Shown here one piece after another: positions 1 through 8,365 of a stretch of 64,000 bases of DNA (the stretch's first letter is position 1; each line of letters begins with the position of its first letter). Under the pieces are notes generated by a model. It made no database searches. It was not told the DNA's origin and saw only the letters and a list, made by a program, of their open reading frames with translations. A program made the position numbers and the translations under genes. Location: assembly GCF_031348265.1 (NCBI RefSeq), contig NZ_CP133771.1:8370001-8434000 (forward strand), written 5' to 3'. Origin of the DNA: Streptomyces collinus (GTDB taxonomy: Bacteria; Actinomycetota; Actinomycetes; Streptomycetales; Streptomycetaceae).

Positions 1-416
1 GCGATCACCGGCAGGCGGGCCAGGAGCATCAGCCGCCAGGGATCGTTGCCCGACGCGTACAGCAGATGCCGTCCCGAGCGCCCCTGGTCCCCGGCGAAGG
101 CCGGGTCGATGTGAGGATCCGCGAGGGCCACCCCCACGCCGATGACCAGTTTGCCGAGCGGCGGATGCTCGGGGTTGTGCCGCAGCCGGTGCTCGCGCAC
201 GTACTGGGCGGCCGCTCCCACGTACACCGGTTCGTCGATCGTCGGGGTCTGCCGCACGGCGGTCGTGACCATCGCGAAGGCCATCTGCGCGAGCAGCACG
301 GCCACGAGGAGCGGCACCGGCCACCGTCTGCCGGGCCGGTGCGCGCCGTCCGCCGGTGCCGGGGGCGGGAGCGGCACCGGCCGGGGAACGGCGGGAGCGA
401 TCCGGAGGGCCCTCAT
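1..416 (-). CDS. GT39-like membrane glycosyltransferase, N-terminal part
   Basis: I read this directly from the complementary strand: an ATG at 416 opens a frame with no stop before the window edge, about 138 residues. After a proline-rich basic N-terminus there is one hydrophobic helix (PVPLLVAVLLAQMAFAMV), then an acidic TIDEPVYVGAAAQYV segment and HNPEHPPLGK. A DE-x-Y pair after the first helix followed by a HPPLGK loop is typical of GT-C glycosyltransferases of the PMT/ArnT (GT39) type, which use polyprenyl-phosphate sugars at the outer membrane face. The gene starts 36 bases after the PAP2 gene on the same strand, so the two are probably co-transcribed. The C-terminal part is outside the window. 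Confidence 0.6.
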   Translation of the reverse strand, partial: MRALRIAPAVPRPVPLPPPAPADGAHRPGRRWPVPLLVAVLLAQMAFAMVTTAVRQTPTIDEPVYVGAAAQYVREHRLRHNPEHPPLGKLVIGVGVALADPHIDPAFAGDQGRSGRHLLYASGNDPWRLMLLARLPVI

Positions 417-442
417 GGACCAACTCTGCATCAGCCCCCGCC

Positions 443-456
443 GTAGAAAGCGCTAC
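443..456. promoter_or_regulatory. Palindrome with AGCGCT core, possible LacI-type operator
   Basis: GTAGAAAGCGCTAC spans the stop codon of the PAP2 gene, about 30 bases before the start of the GT39-like gene. The ten bases AGAAAGCGCT recur, inverted, in front of the sugar-binding protein gene (4865-4874). A CG-centred AGCGCT core is common in operators of LacI-family sugar regulators. The regulator is not identified, and this may be chance. Confidence 0.25.
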
Positions 457-2366
457 CTCCGCACGAGTCGCACCGACAGACCGTCAGCCGTGTGGACGGG
501 CACGGCCAGCAGCGTCTCGGAGTCCAGCTCGACCCGGTCGAACCGGCCGCGCAGCTGCGCGGCGGACAGGACGGGAAGGGTCGTGCCCGCGACCGGCGGC
601 CGCTCGGGGTCGAGCCGCAGCGACAGCACGCTGCCCCGGCCGAGCAGGACCCGCCGGCTCACCGTGACGGCGGGGCCGTGGTTCCTGCGGAGCAGCAGCT
701 CCAGCGTCGACTCGCCGTCCTGGACGTACGAGCCGCGCACCCGCAGCACCTTGTCCGCGCGCAGCGTGCCGCCGGTGACCCGGACGTCGCCCTCGCCCAG
801 AGCGTTCGGCGACCCGGCGACCAGCACGCCGTCCTCGACGACGGTCCCGCCGTGATAGCGGTTGTGGCCCGTCAGGGTGAGCGTGCCCGAGCCGCGCTTG
901 GCCAGACCGCCGTCGCCCTCGATGTCGTTGCGCCAGCTGTCGGCCGCGTGGAAGCCGCCCGCCGCCGCGTCCAGCGTCACGGTGACGTCCTGGTCGAACG
1001 CGCCGTAACCGTCCGCCGCGGCGAACAGGTTCAGCCGGCCCCACTGCTCGAAGCCGTCCAGCAGGACGTAGCCGGAGGGCAGCGCGGTCGTCCGCAGCAC
1101 CTCACGCCGCTGGGCCGCGGTCAGGTACGGAAGCCGCGTCTCCAGCAGAACCTCCGCGCCCTTCGGCACGGTGAGCGGGTCCTTGCGGCCCCGGCGCGGC
1201 AGGACGTACGTCAACCGGTGCCCGACCGAGCGGGCGTTGGCGTCGCGGTCGGCGTAGGCGTCCCCGGCGCCCGGGTGGGCGTAGTCGTACAGCGTGTCCG
1301 CCGTGGTGCCGGTGCGCTGCGTGAAGTAGGAGAGGGCCTGGGCGCGGGCCGCCGCCTTGAGCTCCGCGTTCGCCGGGTCGGCCAGCGCGGCGGCGGTCAG
1401 GGCGGTGGCCATGATCCGGCCGCCGATGACGTCGACGGTGGAGTGCATGCCCGACATGATCCGGGTGTGGCTGAGCTCGAACGCCCGCGTCACCAGTTCC
1501 TGGAACCGCTCGGGCACCGCGTAGGCGAAGGCCAGACCGGCCAGGTGGAAGGCGTTGGTGTGACCGCTGGGGAAGCCGCCGTCGTCGACGGGGGACGTGC
1601 TGCGCTGACGCAGCAGCTGCCTGACGACGACCACGTCCGATTCGTACACCGGGTAGCCGAGTTCGTCCGTGCGGCCGGTGTCGACGACCTCGCTGTCCTC
1701 GTTCATGCGCCACGGACGCGGGTACTGGAAGGCGTACTTGCCGGGGTTCCCCGAGGCGAACGGGCCGCGCACGGTGTCGACCAGCTTGGCCACCAGGCCG
1801 AGGTCGGAGGCGTACGAACCGGCGCCCAGGGCGGAGCCGGCGGGCGCGTCGGCCGGCACGGAGTCGCTGATCGTCGTCGGGGGAGTCGTGTCCGGGGCGC
1901 TGGTGATCGACGTGACCGCCTTGGCGCCCGCCTTGTACAGGCCGGACAGCGGGCCCAGCCCGGCGATCATCGCGTAGCTCTGGTGCTGACGGTCGTAGAC
2001 GAACGCCTCTCGCGCCTGCGCCTCGGTGCGCGCGCCGGTGACCGCGGCGCAGTAGCGCATGTTGGCGCGCAGCACCTCGGGGCGCAGCGGTGTGCCGGTG
2101 TTCCAGGCGGCGCCGGTCTTCCACACCTCGGCCATGCCGCCGAGGATCCGCACCACCGCGTTGGTCTCGGGCGTGAGGTTCGCCAGGACGTTGGTCTTGT
2201 AGTCGTCGACGAACGCGGCGGGAGCCGTGGCGGCCTTGGCGTCCGCGGCGCCCAGCCATCCGACGAGGGTCGGCGCGGCGACCAGCGCGGCCGAGCCGCC
2301 CAGGGAGGTCCTGAGGAAACCCCTCCGGTTCAGGGTGGGGGAGTGGTGCCGGGCGGATGACGGCAT
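453..2366 (-). CDS. Tat-exported PAP2-family phosphatase with autotransporter-type beta-strand repeat tail
   Basis: The protein has 637 residues. I chose the ATG at 2366 because it gives a twin-arginine signal (NRRGFLR, residues 13-19) followed by a hydrophobic stretch and an AKA-type cleavage region. All three PAP2/vanadium-haloperoxidase motifs are present: K210-x6-R217-P218, PSGH at 266-269, and R302-x5-H308-x3-D312. His308 is the expected nucleophile, so this should be a secreted acid phosphatase of class A type. From about residue 490 the chain changes to a glycine-rich region with GSGTLTLTG and GGTVVEDGVL motifs, the signature of the autotransporter-associated beta-strand repeat. That is unusual on a Gram-positive phosphatase. 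The substrate is unknown. The neighbouring sugar genes suggest, but do not show, a sugar phosphate. Confidence 0.85.
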   Translation of the reverse strand: MPSSARHHSPTLNRRGFLRTSLGGSAALVAAPTLVGWLGAADAKAATAPAAFVDDYKTNVLANLTPETNAVVRILGGMAEVWKTGAAWNTGTPLRPEVLRANMRYCAAVTGARTEAQAREAFVYDRQHQSYAMIAGLGPLSGLYKAGAKAVTSITSAPDTTPPTTISDSVPADAPAGSALGAGSYASDLGLVAKLVDTVRGPFASGNPGKYAFQYPRPWRMNEDSEVVDTGRTDELGYPVYESDVVVVRQLLRQRSTSPVDDGGFPSGHTNAFHLAGLAFAYAVPERFQELVTRAFELSHTRIMSGMHSTVDVIGGRIMATALTAAALADPANAELKAAARAQALSYFTQRTGTTADTLYDYAHPGAGDAYADRDANARSVGHRLTYVLPRRGRKDPLTVPKGAEVLLETRLPYLTAAQRREVLRTTALPSGYVLLDGFEQWGRLNLFAAADGYGAFDQDVTVTLDAAAGGFHAADSWRNDIEGDGGLAKRGSGTLTLTGHNRYHGGTVVEDGVLVAGSPNALGEGDVRVTGGTLRADKVLRVRGSYVQDGESTLELLLRRNHGPAVTVSRRVLLGRGSVLSLRLDPERPPVAGTTLPVLSAAQLRGRFDRVELDSETLLAVPVHTADGLSVRLVRR

Positions 2367-2505
2367 GGGTGTGCCTCTCTTCAGTTCTGCGGCCGTGCGG
2401 CCGGGTGAAGTCGTGCGATCCTGCCTGATTCGATGGGCGGGCGGTGTCCCGTCGACAAGGGTTCGGCGGCCGGGACGTGGCCCGCGGGTGAACGCGCGGC
2501 CCGGC

Positions 2506-3405
2506 TCACCGGAGCGACCGCGCCAGCGCCACCGCGCCCTCGACCGGTGGTACGCGAAGGGGTCTGGCGCGGGCCGTGGGCAGCGTCTCGGCCAGGGCGA
2601 CGCTGAACGCGTCGAACAGCCCGGGCTGGGACAGCACCGTGCCGCCCGCCACGACCACGTCGTCGACCGCCACCCCGCGGTCGGCGAGCCGGGTGACCAG
2701 CGCGGCAAGCGCCCAGCCCGCCTCGTCGATCACGGTCCGGGCGAGCGCGGAGCCGTCGGCGGCCGCCGCGAAGACGACGGGAGCGTGCCGGCCCCACTCG
2801 GCGGAGACGTCCGTGGCGCTCTCCAGAGCCGCGCCGAGCGCGGGGACTTCGGGTACGTCGAGCGCGGCGATGAGCCCGAGCGCGAGCGCGTCGGGCCGCT
2901 CCCCGCGGTCGTGGGCCGCCCACACGGCCCGGGCCGCCTCCCGGACGAGTCCGGCGGCGCCGCCCTCGTCGCCGAGGACCGCGCCCCAGCCGCCCACCTG
3001 GACGGGGGTGCCGTCGGGCAGCCGCCCCACGGCCACCGAGCCGGTGCCGGCGACCAGGCCGACACCCTTGTCCAGACCGGCCGCGGGGACGAGGAGCTGG
3101 GCGTCGCCCACCACCAGCGCGGGCGCGTCGAAGTGCAGCTGGAGAGCGGCGCGGATCTGCGCGCACTGGCGAGGGGTCTCGCAGGCATGCCCGCCGACGG
3201 CCACGGCTGACGGGCGGGCACCTGCCGGAAGCGCCTCGGCGACCAGCGCGGCCAGCCACCCGGCGGCCGCCACGGGGTCGTGCGGCCGCCAGCCGCCGCT
3301 CGCACGGACGTGGTCGGCCACGAGGGCGTCGCCCGCGAGCGCGCGGAGATGCGTCTTGGTGCCGCCCACGTCGATACCGACCACGAGGGTCGCGATGTCC
3401 TGCAC
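2506..3405 (-). CDS. BadF/BadG/BcrA/BcrD-family ATPase, probable N-acetylglucosamine-type sugar kinase
   Basis: The protein has 299 residues in the actin-like (ASKHA) fold. The first phosphate loop is VGIDVGGTKT at residues 8-17. A second phosphate motif, GTGSVAVG, lies near residues 120-127, and the adenosine motif GGTVLSQPG near 265. This length and pattern fit the N-acetylglucosamine/glucosamine kinase group of the BadF family rather than the much larger dehydratase activators. It starts divergently from the ROK regulator across a 268-base region that holds a perfect palindrome, so it is probably under ROK control. It would phosphorylate a sugar brought in by the ABC transporter at 5.1-8.4 kb. 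The exact sugar cannot be read from sequence. Confidence 0.75.
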   Translation of the reverse strand: MQDIATLVVGIDVGGTKTHLRALAGDALVADHVRASGGWRPHDPVAAAGWLAALVAEALPAGARPSAVAVGGHACETPRQCAQIRAALQLHFDAPALVVGDAQLLVPAAGLDKGVGLVAGTGSVAVGRLPDGTPVQVGGWGAVLGDEGGAAGLVREAARAVWAAHDRGERPDALALGLIAALDVPEVPALGAALESATDVSAEWGRHAPVVFAAAADGSALARTVIDEAGWALAALVTRLADRGVAVDDVVVAGGTVLSQPGLFDAFSVALAETLPTARARPLRVPPVEGAVALARSLR

Positions 3406-3531
3406 GGAACCTCTTTCGTCGTTGCGCAGTGCTGCGACGGCGGGCGAACCGTGCCTGAAGGACGGGCAGTTGAAGGACTAGGGAAGCCCCGGGACGGGCT
3501 TCTGGCGGAGCACGGCAGGCGAGTACCGTGA

Positions 3532-3559
3532 ACTTCGTTAGGAAGTTAACTAACGAAGT
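3532..3559. promoter_or_regulatory. Perfect inverted repeat, probable ROK operator
   Basis: ACTTCGTTAG (3532-3541) and CTAACGAAGT (3550-3559) are exact inverted copies around an 8-base AT-rich spacer that contains GTTAA. The site lies in the divergent gap between the kinase gene and the ROK regulator, where an autoregulated operator would be expected. GTTA/TAAC-rich palindromes are usual for ROK repressors. Confidence 0.6.
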
Positions 3560-3597
3560 ACAGTGCGTCAAGAGGAATCCCTTCGCCGCGTCCCGTG

Positions 3598-3632
3598 GAG
3601 ACGACCCGAGACCATCCGAGACGACCCGAGAC
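3598..3632. repeat. 15-base tandem direct repeat in ROK leader
   Basis: GAGACGACCCGAGAC occurs at 3598-3612 and again at 3618-3632, period 20. It lies between the palindrome and the chosen start of the regulator gene. No function is evident. Confidence 0.5.
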
Positions 3633-3673
3633 GATCCTGGACGATCGACCCGGGAGCGCGGCCCATCACCCGT

Positions 3674-4831
3674 GTGGGGGAACTGTTGGAACCTGACGTG
3701 GCAAGAGCCCCCCGCCTGACCGAGAGCGCGGGCGCGGTGTTCGCCGTACTGGCCGGGGCCGGCCGGGCGACCCGGCCGCAGCTCGCGAGTCTGGCGGGCC
3801 TGTCGAAGCCGACGGTGTCCGCCGCCGTCGCGGAACTGGAGGGCGTCCGGCTCGCCGCACACTCCGGCACGGCCTCCAGCGGTACGGGGCGCAACGCCGC
3901 GGTCTACCGTCTCGGGCCGGCCGCGGGGGCCGTGCTCGCCGTCGACCTCGGCCCCGCCCTCACCCGGGTCCGCGGCTGCGCCCTGGACGGCACGCTGCTC
4001 GCCGAGGCCACCGGCTCCCGGGCGGGCGCCGCCGACGTCGTGCGCGAGGCACTCGACGCGCTGCCCGCCGACGCCCCGCTGCGGACCATCGTCGTCGCCG
4101 TCGGTGACGTCACCGCGCCGCGCAAGGAGGGCGCCGGTATGCGTCCGGCGACCGCCAAGGCCGGCCCCGTCTTCGACGCCGTGGCCGTCGCGCTGCCGCC
4201 CGGCGTCCCCGTCCACCTGGAGAACAACGTCAACTGCGCCGCTCTCGCCGAGCTGCACGAAGGTGCCGCCCGGGGCCGGAACACCTTCGGCTACCTGCGC
4301 ATCGGCGTCGGTATAGGCCTCGGCATCGTCGTCGGTGGCCAGGTGCTGAGCGGAGCGAACGGCGCCGCCGGTGAGCTGGCCCGGCTGCCCTACCCGTGGG
4401 ACGACGGCCGCGAACCCCGCCACGAGGCCCTGGAGGAGTACATCGGCGCCCGCTCCCTGTTGCGGCGCGCGGCCGAGGCCTGGCCGGACACCGACGGGCC
4501 GTGCCCCGGTACCGCCGAGCAGCTCTTCACTCTCGCCGCACAGGGCCGTGCCGCCGCCCGCGCCGTGGTCGACCGCCATGCCGTGGACGTGGGCCGGCTG
4601 GCCGCCGCCGTGACCGCGGTGCTGGACCCGGGGCTGGTCGTGCTGGGGGGCAGCACCGGCGCGTACCCGCAGCTCCTGCAGGGTGTGCGGGCCGAGCTCG
4701 CCCGGCTGAGCTGGCCCACCGAAGTCGTCAGCAGCACGGTCGGCGATCTCGGCACCGTCGTGGGCGCCGCCCGGCTGGCGGTCTCCCGAGGAGTCCAAAC
4801 CGTGACCGAGTCCGCGGGGGCGAAGGATTGA
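3674..4831 (+). CDS. ROK-family transcriptional repressor
   Basis: About 385 residues from the GTG at 3674. A TTG at 3686, just after a GGGGGA ribosome site, is an equally good start. The frame stays open upstream to 3563, but that extension is low-complexity and carries the direct repeats, so I left it out. An N-terminal winged helix (RATRPQLASLAGLSKPTVSAAVAELE) precedes an ASKHA sugar-sensing domain with GVGIGLGIVVGGQVLSGANGAAGEL. The zinc motif CxCGxxGCxE of ROK sugar kinases is absent, which supports a regulator. It is divergent from the BadF kinase and ends about 275 bases before the sugar-binding lipoprotein. It most likely represses both and is relieved by a sugar or sugar phosphate. 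Confidence 0.85.
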   Translation: MGELLEPDVARAPRLTESAGAVFAVLAGAGRATRPQLASLAGLSKPTVSAAVAELEGVRLAAHSGTASSGTGRNAAVYRLGPAAGAVLAVDLGPALTRVRGCALDGTLLAEATGSRAGAADVVREALDALPADAPLRTIVVAVGDVTAPRKEGAGMRPATAKAGPVFDAVAVALPPGVPVHLENNVNCAALAELHEGAARGRNTFGYLRIGVGIGLGIVVGGQVLSGANGAAGELARLPYPWDDGREPRHEALEEYIGARSLLRRAAEAWPDTDGPCPGTAEQLFTLAAQGRAAARAVVDRHAVDVGRLAAAVTAVLDPGLVVLGGSTGAYPQLLQGVRAELARLSWPTEVVSSTVGDLGTVVGAARLAVSRGVQTVTESAGAKD

Positions 4832-4874
4832 CGGCCTCCGACTCGATCTGCCAATGTCCGGACAAGCGCTTTCT
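4828..4874 (+). promoter_or_regulatory. Putative promoter and AGCGCT operator for the sugar ABC operon
   Basis: TTGACG at 4828-4833, overlapping the ROK stop codon, could be a -35. The -10 near 4851-4857 is poor (CAATGT). Just downstream, AAGCGCTT (4864-4871) is an 8-base palindrome inside CAAGCGCTTTCT, which shares ten inverted bases with the site at 443-456. The position is where a LacI-type repressor would block transcription. Confidence 0.35.
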
Positions 4875-5105
4875 AAGTCGGCCGGGACGCCGACTCCGGG
4901 TGAGCCTCCCGCCCGTACGCGAAGTACGGCAGCCGCACGAGGGCGAGCTTGTGCGACGCCGGCCGTCATGGCCGGGGACACCACCCGTCAAGGCGACGCG
5001 GCCGGGCGAGGCCGTGCCCCCGGAAAGCGAAATCTCCTTCAAAATGCACCCGTGCCGCCTCGGCTGGCGCCGTGCTTCCTCCGCTACGACGAAAAGGGAT
5101 CGAAG

Positions 5106-6434
5106 ATGATCAGTGTGGGTGTGCGGCGCTCCCGCCGACTCGGCCGCGGCGGCATACGCCGTGTGGTTCCCCTCGCTGCCGTGGCCACGGCAGGTGCCCT
5201 TCTGCTCTCCGCCTGTGGGTCGGGAGGCGACTCGGGCGGCACGTCCAAGTCGCTGACGTTCTGGATCTCCACGGTTCCGGGGCAGGACGCGGGCTGGAAG
5301 AAGATGGTGGCGCAGTACAAGAAGGAAGCCGGCGTCACCGTCAAGCTCGTCAACATCCCCTACGACGGGTACCCGACGAAGCTGCACAACGCCGCGCAGG
5401 CGAACTCGCTGCCCGATGTGGCGGCCGTGCCGGCGCTGGACCCGATCTGGGCGAACAAGCTGATCGACCTCAGCTCCATCGCCAACAAGAAGAGCAACAA
5501 GATCAACGCCAACTTCGTCGCGAAGGACTCGTCCGGGAAGGTGCTGTCCATCCCCTCGGACGTCACCGCGTCCGGCATGTTCATCAACAAGACCCTGTTC
5601 AAGAAGGCAGGTGTCCCCTTCCCGACCTCGCCGCAGAAGACCTGGACCTGGACCGAGTTCATCAAGGCGGCGAACAAGGTCCGCGAGAAGACCGGCGCCA
5701 AGTACTCCCTGACCTTCGACCAGTCGCCGTCCCGGCTGCGGGCCATGGTGTACGAGATGGGCGGCAAGTACGTCCACGCGGACTCCTCCGGCAAGTTCTC
5801 CGTGGACGCGGCCACCAAGAAGGCCGTGAACACCTTCGTCGGATGGAACGACAACAAGACCATGCCGAGGTCGGTGTGGACCAGCGGCGCCGACCCGTCC
5901 GCCATGTTCCAGAGCGGTGACGTGGTCGCCTACTGGTCCGGCGTGTGGCAGGTGGCCGCCTTCTCCGAGAGCATCAAGAAGTTCGACTGGGCCAGCGTCC
6001 CGACTCCCGCCCAGCCGGTGCAGGCCAGCGACGTCAACAGCGGCGGCATGATGGTCGGCTTCAACAACAACGCTGACGCCGCCACCGCCGCGCAGAAGTT
6101 CCTGTCCTGGATCTACGAGCCGGACAACTACCGCGTGCTGTGCGAGGCCTCGGGCTTCCTGCCGGTCGAGACCGGCCTGAACCCGAAGTACCCCTTCAAG
6201 TCCGAGGCGGCGCAGGCGGCGTTCAAGCTGTACAACGAGTCGATCCCGCTCTACGCCCCGATCTCCGGCTACTTCAACGGCGCGCAGACGAAGTGGGTGC
6301 TGAAGGGCAAGAGCCTCACCGAGGACCCGACCAAGACGGAACTCGGCAAGGCGATCAACGGCCAGCAGTCGCCCGACAAGGCGCTGGACAACATCGTGGC
6401 CGGCTACAACCAGCAGGTCGGCGGGGGATCGTAG
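5106..6434 (+). CDS. Sugar ABC transporter substrate-binding lipoprotein
   Basis: 442 residues from the ATG at 5106, preceded by AAGGGA at a good distance. An arginine-rich N-region, a hydrophobic helix and the lipobox LLSAC define a lipoprotein signal. The mature chain begins SLTFWISTVPGQDAGWKKMV and continues with the DVAAVPALDP segment typical of extracellular solute-binding protein family 1, carbohydrate type. Lysine-rich surface stretches and GYFNGAQTKWVLKGKS near the C-terminus also fit. It is the first gene of a binding protein-permease-permease-cytoplasmic protein operon and should capture an oligosaccharide outside the membrane. A GC-rich stem-loop follows it, which may keep its transcript above that of the permeases. 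Confidence 0.92.
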   Translation: MISVGVRRSRRLGRGGIRRVVPLAAVATAGALLLSACGSGGDSGGTSKSLTFWISTVPGQDAGWKKMVAQYKKEAGVTVKLVNIPYDGYPTKLHNAAQANSLPDVAAVPALDPIWANKLIDLSSIANKKSNKINANFVAKDSSGKVLSIPSDVTASGMFINKTLFKKAGVPFPTSPQKTWTWTEFIKAANKVREKTGAKYSLTFDQSPSRLRAMVYEMGGKYVHADSSGKFSVDAATKKAVNTFVGWNDNKTMPRSVWTSGADPSAMFQSGDVVAYWSGVWQVAAFSESIKKFDWASVPTPAQPVQASDVNSGGMMVGFNNNADAATAAQKFLSWIYEPDNYRVLCEASGFLPVETGLNPKYPFKSEAAQAAFKLYNESIPLYAPISGYFNGAQTKWVLKGKSLTEDPTKTELGKAINGQQSPDKALDNIVAGYNQQVGGGS

Positions 6435-6444
6435 GCCGACGGGC

Positions 6445-6476
6445 CCGGGCGGCGGTGTCCCGACCCCGCCGCCCGG
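6445..6476 (+). terminator. Intercistronic stem-loop after the binding-protein gene
   Basis: CCGGGCGGCGG (6445-6455) pairs exactly with CCGCCGCCCGG (6466-6476) around a 10-base loop. There is no T-run. Such stems between binding-protein and permease genes often stabilise the upstream message or cause partial termination. Confidence 0.45.
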
Positions 6477-6552
6477 CCCCGGGCGCCCACGTGAGGCCGG
6501 GTTCACGGCGTGAGCCCACAGCAATCCATTCCACCAGCACGGAGTCAGGAAG

Positions 6553-7464
6553 ATGACACAACGCGCCTCGGACGTGACCGTGAGCCCGCCCAGGAGACGC
6601 AGCAAGTACACCGTCGCGCCGCTCGTCCTCATCGCGGCCAACGTCGTGCTCTTCGCGCTGTTCTTCATGTGGCCGGCGGTGATCGGGCTCGTCTACTCCT
6701 TCACGAACTACACGGGCGTAGGCGCGTTCCAGTTCGTCGGACTGGACAACTACAGCAAACTGTTCGGGGACTCCACCTTCTACGACGCGACGACCCGGAC
6801 GCTGCTGTACACCGTCCTCTTCGTGCCGCTGAACTTCGTGTTCTCGCTGCTCATCGCCAACGTGCTGGTGAGCAAGCACGCCAAGGGCGTGTCGGTCGCC
6901 CGCATCTTCTTCTTCATCCCGTGGCTTCTGTCGCCCATCGTCGTGGGTGTCCTGTGGCGGTGGCTGTTCGGTGAGAACTTCGGACTGGTCAACTACCTCA
7001 TCGAGAAGGCCGGCGGAAGCGCCGTTCCGTGGCAGTCGAACGCGGACCTGTCGCTGCTGGTCGTGGTGGTCGCGGCATCCTGGGCCTGGACGGGCTTCTC
7101 CATGCTGCTGTTCATCGCGGCGATCAAGAACGTACCGACGTCCTACTACGAGGCGGCCGCGCTCGACGGCGCCGGACCATGGCGCCAGTTCATCAGCATC
7201 ACGCTGCCGAGCATCGCGCCGACGTCCTTCATCGTCATCCTGCTCAACACGATCCACGCGATGAAGGAATACCCGCTGTTCGCCTCCCTCAACAACGGCG
7301 GACCCGGAACGACGAACAACCTGCTGGTCCAGTACATCTACCAGACCGGCTTCAAATCGGGCCAGATCGGCTACGCGAGCGCCGCGTCGTTCGTGCTCAT
7401 GCTCATCCTGATGGCCGTCGCGATCATCCAGCTGATCGTCAACCGGCGGGTGGAGAACCGATGA
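6553..7464 (+). CDS. Sugar ABC transporter permease (MalF type)
   Basis: 303 residues with six predicted membrane segments. The first is LVLIAANVVLFALFFMW near residues 21-37. The cytoplasmic EAA loop, which docks on the ATPase, is YYEAAALDGAGPWRQFISITLPSIAP. This is the MalF-like partner of a carbohydrate uptake-1 importer. Its stop codon overlaps the start of the second permease (ATGA), so the two are translationally coupled. No ATPase gene follows. In Streptomyces such operons share the general ATPase MsiK, encoded elsewhere. Confidence 0.92.
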   Translation: MTQRASDVTVSPPRRRSKYTVAPLVLIAANVVLFALFFMWPAVIGLVYSFTNYTGVGAFQFVGLDNYSKLFGDSTFYDATTRTLLYTVLFVPLNFVFSLLIANVLVSKHAKGVSVARIFFFIPWLLSPIVVGVLWRWLFGENFGLVNYLIEKAGGSAVPWQSNADLSLLVVVVAASWAWTGFSMLLFIAAIKNVPTSYYEAAALDGAGPWRQFISITLPSIAPTSFIVILLNTIHAMKEYPLFASLNNGGPGTTNNLLVQYIYQTGFKSGQIGYASAASFVLMLILMAVAIIQLIVNRRVENR

Positions 7465-8363
7465 CAACCACAGACACGCCGCGCAAGGTCGACTCCACGC
7501 CCGGACGGGCTGTTCCCAAGAAGCGGTCCGGCAGCGCGGCCAGTGGCGGGCTCCGGCGCGCGATCCCCGCGACGACACTCCTGTGGGTCCTGGCGGCCCT
7601 CTACGGCGTGCCGGTGCTGTGGTTCGTCCTCAGCTCCTTCAAGCCGGCCGGAGACCTGTTCTCCCTCCCGCTGACGCTGTTCCCGACGAACCCCACCGTG
7701 TCGGGTTACGAGGCGGCGTGGGACAGCGCCAACTTCTCCCAGTACTTCATCAACACCGCCATCGTGTGTGTGATCGCGACGATCCTCACGGTGGGAGTCA
7801 GCTGCTGCACCGGCTACGCGCTGGCCAAGTACGACAACAAGTGGCTCAAGGCCTTCTTCGTCGGCATCCTGGCCACCACGATGCTGCCGGGCGAGGTCAT
7901 GCTCGCCCCGCTCTTCCTGGTGGTCCGCGACCTCGGTTTCTACAACTCGCTCGCCGGTATCATCCTCCCGGCCGTGCTCACCGCGACCGGATGCTTCATG
8001 TTCCGCCAGTTCTTCCTGACGGTCCCCGACGAGCTGATCGAGGCCGCCCGCATCGACGGCGCGCGTGAGCTGTCGATCTTCCTGAGGATCATGGTGCCGA
8101 TCTCCCGGCCCATCATGCTGACGCTCGCCATCCTGTCCTTCCAGTGGCGGTGGAACGACTACATCTGGCCGCTGCTGATGCTCAACGACCCCGAGAAGTT
8201 CACCGTGCAGATCGGCATCCAGAGCCTCGTCGGGGCGCAGAACATCAACTGGTCGGTGCTGCTGGGTGGTTCGGTGATCTCCATGGTCCCGCTGATCGTC
8301 GTCTTCCTGGTGTTCCAGCGGTACGTCATGAACGCCGACATCAACGCCGGACTGAAGGACTGA
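7461..8363 (+). CDS. Sugar ABC transporter permease (MalG type)
   Basis: 300 residues from the ATG at 7461, which overlaps the preceding stop by four bases. A basic N-terminal tail of about 30 residues precedes six membrane helices. The EAA loop reads ELIEAARIDGARELSIFLRIMVPISRP, and the C-terminus ends QRYVMNADINAGLKD, a typical MalG-like ending (…GLTAGAVKG in many relatives). It pairs with the MalF-type permease to form the channel. The next gene starts two bases after its stop, so the operon continues. Confidence 0.92.
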   Translation: MTTTDTPRKVDSTPGRAVPKKRSGSAASGGLRRAIPATTLLWVLAALYGVPVLWFVLSSFKPAGDLFSLPLTLFPTNPTVSGYEAAWDSANFSQYFINTAIVCVIATILTVGVSCCTGYALAKYDNKWLKAFFVGILATTMLPGEVMLAPLFLVVRDLGFYNSLAGIILPAVLTATGCFMFRQFFLTVPDELIEAARIDGARELSIFLRIMVPISRPIMLTLAILSFQWRWNDYIWPLLMLNDPEKFTVQIGIQSLVGAQNINWSVLLGGSVISMVPLIVVFLVFQRYVMNADINAGLKD

Positions 8364-8365
8364 CC

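Noticed and set aside
3563..3673. Longer start for the ROK regulator
   Set aside because: The extra 37 residues come from the direct-repeat leader and do not resemble ROK N-termini.
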